Shown piece by piece: positions 16,249-24,498 of a DNA stretch of 54,869 nucleotides. Position 1 is the stretch's first letter; every line of letters begins with the position of its first letter. The notes beneath the pieces were generated by a model. It searched no databases, was not told where the DNA came from, and saw only the letters and a list, made by a program, of their open reading frames with translations. Origin of the DNA: Desulfovibrionaceae bacterium (GTDB lineage: Bacteria; Desulfobacterota; Desulfovibrionia; Desulfovibrionales; Desulfovibrionaceae); the NCBI GenBank assembly GCA_031082225.1, contig JAVHLG010000023.1, positions 1 through 54,869 on the forward strand, written 5' to 3'. The position numbers and the translations under genes were made by a program.

Positions 16249-17507
16249 TGGCCCACCCCGCCACGGCGGTCACGTCCGGGTCGGCCGCCGCGCATGGTCC
16301 GGCCCGGGTGGTGCTTTTGCTCCAGGATCTGCTTTTCGGCGGCACCCAGCGCCAGGCCCTGGAGCTGGCCCGGGGGCTCGATCCGGCCCGGTTCGCGGTG
16401 GAGATGTGGATGCTGGCCCCGGGAGGCGATTTCGCCCCAAAGGCCGAGGCCGACGGCATCCCCCTGGTGTGGCTGTCGCACAACCCCACCGTGGGCCTGG
16501 ACGCCCTGCGCGGCCTGTGGCGGCGGCTTGGCCAGACGCCCCCGGACATCCTGGTGCCCCTGACCGCCGTGCCCAACATCTGGGGCCGGATATTTGCAAG
16601 GCTCAAGGGCGTCCCGGCGGTCGTCGGCACCTGCCGGGGCGGCGGGGCCATCGCCCGGCAGCACGAACGGTTCCTGCGCCGTCTGGCCCATCACCACATC
16701 TGCAACTCCCGCCCCCTGCGCGACGCCCTGGTCGACGGCCTGGGGCAGGCGGCCAACCGGGTCACGGTCATCCCCAATGGCGTGGACACGGACCATTTCG
16801 CCCCGCCCCCCGAGGATCTGCGACCCGTGCGCGACGTGATGTTGTGCGTGGCCCGGCTGTCGGAGGACAAGGACCACGAGACGCTTTTACGGGCCTTTGA
16901 GATCGTGGCCCGGGGGCACGAGCGGGCCGAGTTGTGGCTGGTGGGCGACGGTCCCCTTGCGGCCGGGGTGGCCCGGCTCATCGCCCGCCATCCCTTCAAG
17001 GGCCGCATCCGGTCCTATCCCGGCGGGGCCGACCCCAGGCCCTTTTACCAGCAGGCCAGGATGGTGGTCTTAAGCTCCCGGCGCGAGGGCTTGCCCAACG
17101 TGATCCTGGAGGCTATGTCCATGGGTGTGGCCGTGGCGGCCACGGCCGTGGGGGCCATCCCCGAGGTGCTTTCGGGCGGGGTGCTTTCGGGCGAGGTGCT
17201 CTCGGGCCGGGCCGGACCCGTCTGCGGCCAGACAAAACCCGGTGCGCCCGGTGCGCCCGGGTCGTCTGACGCGCGTGGCGCCCATGACGGCTGGTGCGGT
17301 CTTATGGCCCCGCCAGGCGATCCCGCGGCCCTGGCCCGGATCATGCTTACGCTTTTGCAGGACGACGCCCTGCGGGAGAGCCTGGGCCGCACGGGACGGG
17401 CGCGCGCCGTGGCCGACTATTCCCTGGGGGCCATGGTTGCGGCCCATGAACGGCTCTTTGCCCGAATGCTCGCCTCCGGCCAGGGACGGCGGGCGGACGA
17501 GGTGTGA
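16248..17507 (+). CDS. Family 4 glycosyltransferase (GT-B)
   Basis: A 419-residue retaining glycosyltransferase. The N-terminal domain has LLLQDLLFGGTQRQALELARGL. The C-terminal nucleotide-sugar domain has VIPNGVDTDHF, CVARLSEDKDHETLLRAF, LWLVGDGP and the EX7E-like SRREGLPNVILEAMSMG. After PEVLSGG comes an odd insertion of three VLSGx units and a Gly/Ala/Pro stretch, replacing the short loop usual before GLMAPPGDP. The start overlaps the radical SAM stop (TGATG). It probably adds a sugar to a lipid or polysaccharide made by this operon. Confidence 0.9.
   Translation: MAHPATAVTSGSAAAHGPARVVLLLQDLLFGGTQRQALELARGLDPARFAVEMWMLAPGGDFAPKAEADGIPLVWLSHNPTVGLDALRGLWRRLGQTPPDILVPLTAVPNIWGRIFARLKGVPAVVGTCRGGGAIARQHERFLRRLAHHHICNSRPLRDALVDGLGQAANRVTVIPNGVDTDHFAPPPEDLRPVRDVMLCVARLSEDKDHETLLRAFEIVARGHERAELWLVGDGPLAAGVARLIARHPFKGRIRSYPGGADPRPFYQQARMVVLSSRREGLPNVILEAMSMGVAVAATAVGAIPEVLSGGVLSGEVLSGRAGPVCGQTKPGAPGAPGSSDARGAHDGWCGLMAPPGDPAALARIMLTLLQDDALRESLGRTGRARAVADYSLGAMVAAHERLFARMLASGQGRRADEV
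17166..17210. repeat. Three in-frame 15-bp units inside the GT4 gene
   Basis: Units at 17166-17180, 17181-17195 and 17196-17210 are near copies of GTGCTTTCGGGCGGG and encode VLSGG, VLSGE and VLSGR. They extend a surface loop near the nucleotide-sugar site. Expansion by slippage is the simple explanation. Confidence 0.7.
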
Positions 17508-17508
17508 T

Positions 17509-17964
17509 GTGAAACCTTCCCTGCTGCTCGCGTGCCTGCTGACCGTGGCCGTCTGCGCCGTGTCCGCGGCGGCCCAGGACGCCACGGTGGGCCGTGACGC
17601 CGAGGTGGCCGGGTGGTGGGAGGGCGGCCTGTACGGGTCGAGCGTGGTGGCCCGCATGGAGCAGGACGGACAGATGCTTACCGGCGTGGTCACGGTCACC
17701 GGGCTCGGCGGCCAAAAAGACCTGTATCATGTGGCCGGGGCGGTCTTCGGGAACACGATGTACGTGCTGCACGGCGCAGGCCACGTCTTCGAGGGCGAGG
17801 TGACGGACAGCCGCGCGATTCAGGGCATTTTGACCACCGCAGGCGGCAAGAAGCTCCCCCTGCGCGCCCAGCGCATCCCCCCCCCGCCGGACGCGGACGC
17901 CCATCCCCTGCCCGACCCCCCCCTGACCCCGGAGGGGGCCGCGCCCCCGCCGTCCAACGGATAA
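17509..17964 (+). CDS. Secreted protein of unknown function
   Basis: A 151-residue exported protein with a signal peptide (LLLACLLTVAVCAVSAAAQ). The mature part has a small beta-rich region, GWWEGGLYGSSVVARMEQDGQ...GVVTVTGLGG...VAGAVFGNTMYV, and a Pro-rich tail. The alternation of short strands recalls calycin/lipocalin-like barrels, but I cannot place the family. The GTG start at 17509 lies one base past the GT4 stop, within a GAGG-containing context, so it is surely co-transcribed with the glycosyltransferases. Confidence 0.75.
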   Translation: MKPSLLLACLLTVAVCAVSAAAQDATVGRDAEVAGWWEGGLYGSSVVARMEQDGQMLTGVVTVTGLGGQKDLYHVAGAVFGNTMYVLHGAGHVFEGEVTDSRAIQGILTTAGGKKLPLRAQRIPPPPDADAHPLPDPPLTPEGAAPPPSNG

Positions 17965-17972
17965 CCCCCGCC

Positions 17973-19151
17973 GTGACAGCGTTTTTTGTCGGCGTCATGG
18001 CCCTGATCCTGGCCGCACTGGCGACCCTCGCCGCTTTGGGGCGCAACCATGTGCGCGGCGTCCCCGGGCCGGGACCGCGTCCGGCCGGGTTTCCCCGGGC
18101 GGGCCTGGTGGTGCCGGTCACCGGAAACGCCCCTGGGGTGCGCGAGGCCCTGGCCACCCTGGTGCGCCAGGACTATCCGGGACTTGTGGTGGTCTTCGCC
18201 ACGGCCACGGACGACGACCCGGCCGTGCCCCTGGTGGAGGAACTGATCCGGGAGGGCCGGGGCCGGGTGTTTCGGGTCACGGCCGGACCGGCCACCCGGT
18301 GCGGCCAGAAAAACCACAACCTCCTGGCGGGCGTGGCCTTTCTGCGGGGTCTGACCCGGCGGCCCGACATCTACCTCTTTGGCGACAGCACCCATCTGGC
18401 CGGACCGGATTTCGCCGCCACCCTGGCCGCGCCGCTTGTCCGGGGGGAGGCGGTCCTGGCCAGCGGCTTCCACCGCGTCGAACCCCTGTCCGACGCCCCC
18501 GGGGTGGTGGGCATGTTCGTCACCTGCCTTGGGCTGCACATGCTGCAATCCATCCGGGCCGTGACCCAGCCCTGGGGCGGGGCCATGGCCCTGACCCGGG
18601 AGGCCTTCGAACGCTTCGGCGTGGCCGGGCTGTGGGCCGAGAGCATCGTGGACGACTGCTCCATGGCCGCCATGCTGCGCACAAAGGGCGTGGTCTGCCG
18701 TCCCGTGGCCGGGGCGGCGGTCCTTGCCACGCCCCTTGCCGCCATGAGCCTGTCCCGGTGGAGCGACTGGCTGACCCGGCAACTGCTCTATCTGAAATTC
18801 TGCATGCCCGGCACGTGGCTTGCGGCGATCCCTGCGGCCCTGGCCCTGGCCCTGGTTCCGGTTGCGGCCGGGCTGGTCCTGCTCGGGGGCCTGGTGGGCT
18901 TTTTCCCCGTGGGGCTGACCCTTGCCTCGGCCGCCTTTGTGGCCGGGCTGGCCGGGGTGGGGCTTTTTTTCCGGGGCCTGTCCCCGCGACCCATCCCCCG
19001 GGGGGCCTTTCTGGCCGGGTTTGCCTTGACCTTTCCCATGATCGGCTGGTGCATGGCCCGCACCCTGTTCACCCGCACCATGGTCTGGCGGGACATCGCC
19101 TACGAGGTGTCCTTTTCCGGGCGGGTGCGCCGGGTCATTCGCAAGGGATGA
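17973..19151 (+). CDS. Membrane glycosyltransferase (GT2/GT21, ceramide glucosyltransferase-like)
   Basis: A 392-residue GT-A enzyme with an N-terminal helix, a catalytic domain and three or four C-terminal helices. VPVTGNAPGVREALATLVRQ, the FGDSTH metal-binding strand, ESIVDDCSM (acceptor acid) and the SRWSDWLTRQ version of the (Q/R)xxRW motif match family 21-like hopanoid or ceramide glycosyltransferases. The GTG at 17973 is eight bases after the preceding stop; an ATG at 17998 is the alternative. As last gene of the operon it likely glycosylates a lipid in the membrane. The lipid acceptor is inferred, not shown. Confidence 0.82.
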   Translation: MTAFFVGVMALILAALATLAALGRNHVRGVPGPGPRPAGFPRAGLVVPVTGNAPGVREALATLVRQDYPGLVVVFATATDDDPAVPLVEELIREGRGRVFRVTAGPATRCGQKNHNLLAGVAFLRGLTRRPDIYLFGDSTHLAGPDFAATLAAPLVRGEAVLASGFHRVEPLSDAPGVVGMFVTCLGLHMLQSIRAVTQPWGGAMALTREAFERFGVAGLWAESIVDDCSMAAMLRTKGVVCRPVAGAAVLATPLAAMSLSRWSDWLTRQLLYLKFCMPGTWLAAIPAALALALVPVAAGLVLLGGLVGFFPVGLTLASAAFVAGLAGVGLFFRGLSPRPIPRGAFLAGFALTFPMIGWCMARTLFTRTMVWRDIAYEVSFSGRVRRVIRKG

Positions 19152-19362
19152 GCCGGGCGACTCTACATCCTCTGCCTTGATGAGGACGCGCCGCCCGCCT
19201 TTTTGCGATGGAGAGCCTTCCCGGGATGCACGGTGAAGCCGTCTCGCCCGCAGCGTTTCGGCGTCCTGGGATGCCGTCTCCCACGGTTTACTGCCAAAAA
19301 GAAAGGCCAGGTTGAGGCCTCTGGCGGACACAACGGCCGACATGGGTTCGTCCTGGCGGCGC

Positions 19363-19391
19363 TTGTGCCGGGAGGAAAAATCGACTATTGT
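19363..19391 (+). promoter_or_regulatory. Weak promoter candidate upstream of the signalling operon
   Basis: TTGTGC (19363-19368), a 17-base spacer and TATTGT (19386-19391) lie about 55 bases upstream of the 19447 start, in an AT-richer patch (GACTATTGTAAAATAAGG). The match is modest. The rest of the 295-base gap shows no gene. Confidence 0.35.
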
Positions 19392-19446
19392 AAAATAAGG
19401 CTGATCCCGACCGGCCATGCCGTCGGAGGGCGTTTTCGGAGAGCAC

Positions 19447-20643
19447 ATGGACAAGTCTCGCGTCCTATTTGTCGATGACGACACGGAAATGCTGGCCTCC
19501 TACCGGCGTATCTTCCGGAAAAAATTCGACGTCCAGACGGCGGAGGGGCCTGCCGAGGGCCTGGCCGCCCTTGACGGCGACGGGCGTTTCGCGGTCATCG
19601 TTTCGGATCTGCGCATGCCCGGGATGGACGGGGTGGCCTTTCTGGAGAGCGTGCGGCAAAAAAGCCCGGACACCGTGCGCATCATGCTCACGGGCTATGC
19701 CGACGTGACGGCGGCCGTGGCGGCGGTCAACGCCAGCAAGGTGTTCAGCTTCCTGACCAAGCCCTGCCCCGAGGACGCCCTGGAGGCGGCGGTTGCGGCC
19801 GGTTTTCGCCAGTATCAGCTGGTGGTGGCGGAAAAGGAGCTTCTGCGCGGCACCGTGCGCGGCACCATCCGGCTGCTCACCGACCTTATGGCCATGGTCA
19901 ATCCCGAGGCCTTCGGCAAGTCCTCGCGGGTCAAACGGCTGGTCATGGACCTGGCCAGCTACATGGGGATTCCCGATCCGTGGCGGCTGGAGCTGGCGGC
20001 CATGCTGTCCCAGATCGGCTGCGCGGCCCTGCCGCGCGAGGTGCTGCGCCGGGCCTACCTGGGCCAGCCCCTGTCCGGAAACTACGCCTTTGAATTCGCC
20101 ATGCATCCCAAGATCGCCGCCGATCTCATCGCCAACATCCCGCGTCTGCGCGAGGTGGCCGAGATCGTCTCCTATCAGGAAAAACGCTACGACGGCGGAG
20201 GACTGCCGCCCGGCGACGTCAAGGGTGGAGACATCCCCCAGGGGGCCAGGCTGCTCAAGGTCGCCCTGGATTTCGACACCCTGGAGCGGATGGCCACGGC
20301 CACGGGCCGATTCGAGGAACCGGCCCAGAAGGCCCTGGAGCGCTTGCGCGCCCGCCGGGGGTGGTATGACCCGGAGGTGCTCGACGCCCTGGAATCCATG
20401 ATCAATTTCCCGGACGGCTTCGAGCGGGCGCACCTGCCCGTCAGCGAACTCAAGCCCGGCATGCTGCTGGACCAGGAGGTCATGGACCCGGGCGGGGGCG
20501 TGCTCATGAGCAAGGGCCAGGAACTCGGGACCATGGCCATCAAGAAGCTGCGGGGGGCCTTTGCCGGACGACGGGGGGGGAGCGTGCGGGTTCTCGTGCC
20601 GCCCCGGGCGAAACTGGAATTTGCGGAGCTTTTAGATGCTTGA
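19447..20643 (+). CDS. Response regulator with degenerate HD-GYP-like output domain
   Basis: A 398-residue regulator. Residues 1-120 are a receiver with Asp54 as phosphoacceptor (IVSDLRMPGMDG) and Lys in FLTKPCP. Residues about 150-310 align with HD-GYP phosphodiesterases, but the HD pair reads SQ (MLSQIGCAALP) and the GYP loop reads YDGGGLP, so the metal ligands are gone. The C-terminal segment VSELKPGMLLDQEV resembles the tail of such proteins. It probably signals by protein binding instead of c-di-GMP hydrolysis. GGAGAG precedes the ATG. It shares close similarity with the protein at 23231. Confidence 0.85.
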   Translation: MDKSRVLFVDDDTEMLASYRRIFRKKFDVQTAEGPAEGLAALDGDGRFAVIVSDLRMPGMDGVAFLESVRQKSPDTVRIMLTGYADVTAAVAAVNASKVFSFLTKPCPEDALEAAVAAGFRQYQLVVAEKELLRGTVRGTIRLLTDLMAMVNPEAFGKSSRVKRLVMDLASYMGIPDPWRLELAAMLSQIGCAALPREVLRRAYLGQPLSGNYAFEFAMHPKIAADLIANIPRLREVAEIVSYQEKRYDGGGLPPGDVKGGDIPQGARLLKVALDFDTLERMATATGRFEEPAQKALERLRARRGWYDPEVLDALESMINFPDGFERAHLPVSELKPGMLLDQEVMDPGGGVLMSKGQELGTMAIKKLRGAFAGRRGGSVRVLVPPRAKLEFAELLDA

Positions 20644-21505
20644 CGCCGAATCGTTCTCTGCCGGGAGAAAAGACGCCGCCATGTCCGACAGCCAGACCAA
20701 GGACGCCATCAAGGGGGTGTTCTCCACCCAGACCAAGGGGGTCGTCGGTTTCGGCTCCACCAAACGCAAGGTCAAGCAGCACATTTACGTCTTTGTGGAG
20801 GAGGAGCCCGACGGCTCGTTGTGCGTGCGCGAGCTCAACAAGCACTACGTGCCCGTGGGCCAGGCCCGGTGGATTTCCAAGGACGTGCTGCTCAAGGACT
20901 TTCTCCCCGAGCCCGACGTGTACCTGAACAAGGTCATTCCGGCCATGCGCCAGGTCGAGGAGAGCGTGGAGAAGGCCGACGACCACCGGGCCAACGGGGA
21001 GCTCATCTCCGCCGAATTCGAATACAAAAACGCCCTGCGCCTGGACGAGGAGCACATCCGGGGCACCTTCGGCCTGGGGCTCACCTACCTGGCCCGGGGC
21101 GAGACGGACAACGCCGACATCGTGTTTCGCCGGGTGGTGGGCCTGGACGGGGCCTTCGCCGAAGAGCACAAGCACCTGTTCAACGAATTCGGCATCCGGC
21201 TGCGCAAAAACGCCATGTACGCCCAGGCCCTCAAATTCTACAACCGGGCGGCCAAGCTGGCCACGCGCGAGGACGAGCACCTGCTCTACAACATCGCCCG
21301 GACGTATTTCGAAAAAGGCCAGGTGAAACAGGCCAAAAGGCTTTTGGATAAGGCCCTGGCGGCGAATCCCGATTTCGCGGAGGCGCGGGATTTCATAGAC
21401 GTTCTCGAACGCGGCGGCGTGCCGGACAGGGCGGCGGACTCCGGGGGCCTTGCCCCGGATCCCGAGGATACCGAGGATCCCGAACTGGACGACCTTGCGC
21501 CATGA
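20636..21505 (+). CDS. TPR-repeat protein
   Basis: A 289-residue cytoplasmic protein. The N-terminal part (GVFSTQTKGVVGFGSTKRK...KQHIYVFVEEEPDG) is a domain I have seen only in sulfate reducers, from memory. The rest has at least three tetratricopeptide repeats (AEFEYKNALRLDEEHIRGTFGLG, YAQALKFYNRAAKLA, VKQAKRLLDKALAANPD). The start overlaps the end of the previous gene by eight bases, with GGAG seven bases upstream; ATG 20681 is an alternative that begins at the conserved part. TPRs suggest it scaffolds the surrounding regulators. Confidence 0.8.
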   Translation: MLDAESFSAGRKDAAMSDSQTKDAIKGVFSTQTKGVVGFGSTKRKVKQHIYVFVEEEPDGSLCVRELNKHYVPVGQARWISKDVLLKDFLPEPDVYLNKVIPAMRQVEESVEKADDHRANGELISAEFEYKNALRLDEEHIRGTFGLGLTYLARGETDNADIVFRRVVGLDGAFAEEHKHLFNEFGIRLRKNAMYAQALKFYNRAAKLATREDEHLLYNIARTYFEKGQVKQAKRLLDKALAANPDFAEARDFIDVLERGGVPDRAADSGGLAPDPEDTEDPELDDLAP

Positions 21506-21530
21506 AACCTCTTTCCCGGGCGAAGGGCGC

Positions 21531-23168
21531 ATGACCCAGCAACAACGAGAAACGGACGCCGGATGCGACGCATGTCTGGGCATGGTCTTCGATGTCGTGC
21601 CGGACGGGCTGTGCATCCTGTCCGCTGACCGCACGATTTTGCGCATGAACCGGGCCATGTCCGGATGGTTTCACGGGGAGGGCGATTTCGTGGGCCGTCC
21701 CTGCCGGGACGTCCTGGCCGTGAAGGGCTGTTTGTGCGAGGACTGTCCGGCGGCGTTGATTCTGGATGGGCATGCGGGCCGCATGAAGGAGCTCGCGATT
21801 CCGTTGCCAGGCGGCGGGGAGCGCCATCTGGAGCTTACGGCCTCGCGCCTGCCCGGGGTGGACGACGGGCGCGACGGCGTGCTGCTGTTCGCCCGCGACG
21901 TCAGCGTGCGCAAGGCCGCCGAGCGCGAACTGCTGAAGGCCAACCAGGACATCGAGCTTTTGCTGTCATCCATCGGGTCCATCCTCATCAGCTTGGACGG
22001 CCAGGGGAGCGTCACCCGCTGGAACCGGGCCGCCGTGGAGCTTTTGGGGCTGGCCGGAGGCCAGGCCCTGGGGGCCGACTTTTTCGATCTGGACATCGGC
22101 TGGGACTGGACGCCCGTGCGGCAGGCCGTGGAGGCCTGCCGCCGCACGGCCGCATCCGTGCGCCTGGACGAGATCCGGCTGCGCACGGCAGGCAGGGAGC
22201 GCTTTCTGGGGCTGACGGCCAACCCCGTGCCGTCGCCCGACGGCCGCGCGCCTGGCGTGCTCATCCTGGGCCGGGACATCACCGGGTTCAAGGTCCGAGA
22301 GGCCCTGGCCAGCCATGAGGTCAAGATGCAGTCCATCGGCCGCCTGGCCGCAGGCATCGCCCACGAGATCAACACCCCGGTCCAGTACGTGAGCTACAAT
22401 GCCGGGTTTCTGGAAGGGGCCTTCACCGACCTTTTGCGGCTGGTGGAGACCTACCGGCAGACGCTTAGCGCGTTGCGCCGGGCAGGGGAGGGGGACGGGC
22501 ATGCCGCCGGGTTGGCCCCGGCCCTGGAGCGGGCCGAGCGCGAGGCCGACCTGGACTATCTGGTCAAGGAGATTCCGGCCGCCCTGGCCAACAGCCGCAA
22601 GGGCCTCAGGCAGGTGGCGGACATCGTGCGGGCCATGCGCCAGTTCTCCCACCCCGGCGGCGGGGAGAAGACCTTTTTCGACATCAACGCCGCCCTCAAG
22701 GACGCCCTGCTGGTCAGCCGCAACGAATGGAAGGACACGGCCCGGCTCGAAACGCAGCTCGATGCGGATCTGCCTCCGGTGTGCGGCCTGCCCCAGGAGC
22801 TTGGCCAGGTGTTCCTGAACCTGATCCTGAACGCGGCCCAGGCCATGGAGGAGGCGCGCGGGGACAGGTCCGGGGTCGTCGGCGCCATCACCGCCCGCAC
22901 CGAGCGCCAGGGCGGCTTCGTGGCCGTCTCCGTGGCCGACACGGGCCCGGGCATCCCCGAGGACGTTCGCGGCAGGATCTTCGAACCCTTCTTCACCACC
23001 AAGGAGGTGGGCAAGGGAACCGGCCAGGGACTGTCCTTGGCCTATGCCGTGGTGGAACGGCATGGCGGCGACATCACCTTCGAAACCGTCCCGGGGGAGG
23101 GAACCGTTTTCACGGTCCGGCTGCCCATCGACGGTCCCGAGGGACACAGCGGAAGCACTGCCGGATAA
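21531..23168 (+). CDS. PAS-domain sensor histidine kinase
   Basis: A 545-residue soluble kinase. Two PAS domains occupy about residues 15-130 and 140-260. The first has a Cys-rich loop (CLCEDCP) seen in deltaproteobacterial PAS sensors, perhaps for redox or metal sensing. The phosphoacceptor is His278 in IAHEINTPVQY. The ATPase part shows LNLILNAAQAM (N box), DTGPGIPEDV (G1) and FTTKEVGKGTGQGLSLAY (G2). There is no membrane helix. It lies between two receiver proteins of one family, its likely targets. AAGGGC precedes the ATG. Confidence 0.92.
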   Translation: MTQQQRETDAGCDACLGMVFDVVPDGLCILSADRTILRMNRAMSGWFHGEGDFVGRPCRDVLAVKGCLCEDCPAALILDGHAGRMKELAIPLPGGGERHLELTASRLPGVDDGRDGVLLFARDVSVRKAAERELLKANQDIELLLSSIGSILISLDGQGSVTRWNRAAVELLGLAGGQALGADFFDLDIGWDWTPVRQAVEACRRTAASVRLDEIRLRTAGRERFLGLTANPVPSPDGRAPGVLILGRDITGFKVREALASHEVKMQSIGRLAAGIAHEINTPVQYVSYNAGFLEGAFTDLLRLVETYRQTLSALRRAGEGDGHAAGLAPALERAEREADLDYLVKEIPAALANSRKGLRQVADIVRAMRQFSHPGGGEKTFFDINAALKDALLVSRNEWKDTARLETQLDADLPPVCGLPQELGQVFLNLILNAAQAMEEARGDRSGVVGAITARTERQGGFVAVSVADTGPGIPEDVRGRIFEPFFTTKEVGKGTGQGLSLAYAVVERHGGDITFETVPGEGTVFTVRLPIDGPEGHSGSTAG

Positions 23169-23230
23169 GGATCGTTGACGGCGCCGCCCTTGCGGCGGGC
23201 CGGGATCCAGGCGGGACAAAGGAGTGGCTT

Positions 23231-24448
23231 GTGCCCCCAGGCGGACGGAAAATCCTGTTTGTGGACGACGATCCCGAGACCCTGGCCTCCTACGGCCGGG
23301 CCCTGCGGCGGAAATACGACCTGGAAACGGCCCTGGGGCCCGTGCGGGGTCTGGAGGCCGTGGCCGAGAACGGGCCCTATGCCGTGGTGGTGTCGGATCT
23401 GCGCATGCCGGGCATGGACGGGGTGGAGTTTTTTTCCAGGCTGCGCAAATCCTGCCCGGACACGGTCCGGATCATGCTCACCGGCTATGCCGACATCCGT
23501 TCGGCCATGGATGCCGTCAACACCGGCCACGTGTTCCGCTTTCTGGCCAAACCCTGCGCCGAGGAGGAGCTCGACGCCGCCTTGACGGCGGCCTTGGAGC
23601 AATACGGCCTGGTCACGGCGGAGCGGACGTTTCTTAAGGGGACGCTTCGCGGCACCATCAAAGTCCTCACGGATCTTCTGGCCCTGCTCAACGCCAAGGC
23701 CCAGGGACGCTCCGTGCGGGTCAAGCGCATCGTCCTGGACGTGGCCGGATATCTGGGGGTTCCGGAGCCCTGGCGGCTGGAGCTGGCGGTGATGCTGTCC
23801 CAGATCGGCTGCGCCGTCCTGCCCGAGCGCATGCTTGCGGACATGCTTGCGACCGGCGGACTCGACTCGCGTCGGCAGCGTCTTTTCGACCAGCATCCGC
23901 GCATCGCCGGAGACCTGTTGGTGAACATCCCCCGCCTGGACGAGGTGGCCGAGATCATCCGCTATCAGGAGAGGCGTTACGACGGCTCGGGGCCCCCTGC
24001 GGGCGGGCCGAAGGGACAGGACATCCCGTTCGGGTCGCGGCTTTTGAAGGTGGCCCTGGATTATGATACGCTCATCGCCTCGGGCCGGACCAAGGCCCAG
24101 GCCTTGGCGGTCATGGGCGAGCGGGCGGGCTGGTACGACCCGCGCGTGTTCGAGGCCTTCGCCACCCTGGCCCAGGGCCGGGAGGGCTTCACCCGCACCC
24201 GGGTGCCGCCCGAGGATGTGGTGCCGGGCATGGTCCTGGTCGACGATCTGATCGTCGGGGGCGAGACGGTTGCGGCGGCCGGGACCGCCGTGGACCACGA
24301 CCTGGCCGCCAGGATCGCCCGGGCCGGGGAAGGCTTTCCCGAGGCCGTGCCGATGTATGTCTCGCCTGAGACCGAGAGCACGCTTTTCCGGCTGGAACCG
24401 GATCTGATAGAGATGTTGCGGCGGGAACGCCGTGACGGGGATAATTGA
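23231..24448 (+). CDS. Response regulator with degenerate HD-GYP-like output domain (paralogue)
   Basis: A 405-residue paralogue of the 19447 product. The receiver has Asp56 (VVSDLRMPGMDG) and Lys in FLAKPCA. The HD-GYP-like region again lacks metal ligands: MLSQIGCAVLPE replaces HDIGK, and YDGSGPP replaces the GYP loop. The start is GTG 23231 with AGGAG seven bases upstream. Identity with the 19447 protein looks like roughly half of residues, so they arose by duplication but have diverged. They flank the kinase gene. Confidence 0.85.
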   Translation: MPPGGRKILFVDDDPETLASYGRALRRKYDLETALGPVRGLEAVAENGPYAVVVSDLRMPGMDGVEFFSRLRKSCPDTVRIMLTGYADIRSAMDAVNTGHVFRFLAKPCAEEELDAALTAALEQYGLVTAERTFLKGTLRGTIKVLTDLLALLNAKAQGRSVRVKRIVLDVAGYLGVPEPWRLELAVMLSQIGCAVLPERMLADMLATGGLDSRRQRLFDQHPRIAGDLLVNIPRLDEVAEIIRYQERRYDGSGPPAGGPKGQDIPFGSRLLKVALDYDTLIASGRTKAQALAVMGERAGWYDPRVFEAFATLAQGREGFTRTRVPPEDVVPGMVLVDDLIVGGETVAAAGTAVDHDLAARIARAGEGFPEAVPMYVSPETESTLFRLEPDLIEMLRRERRDGDN

Positions 24449-24498
24449 GGTGGTTTTCGTGGGCGCACCGCGTCGAGAATGCTCCAGCCGGGGGGGCC

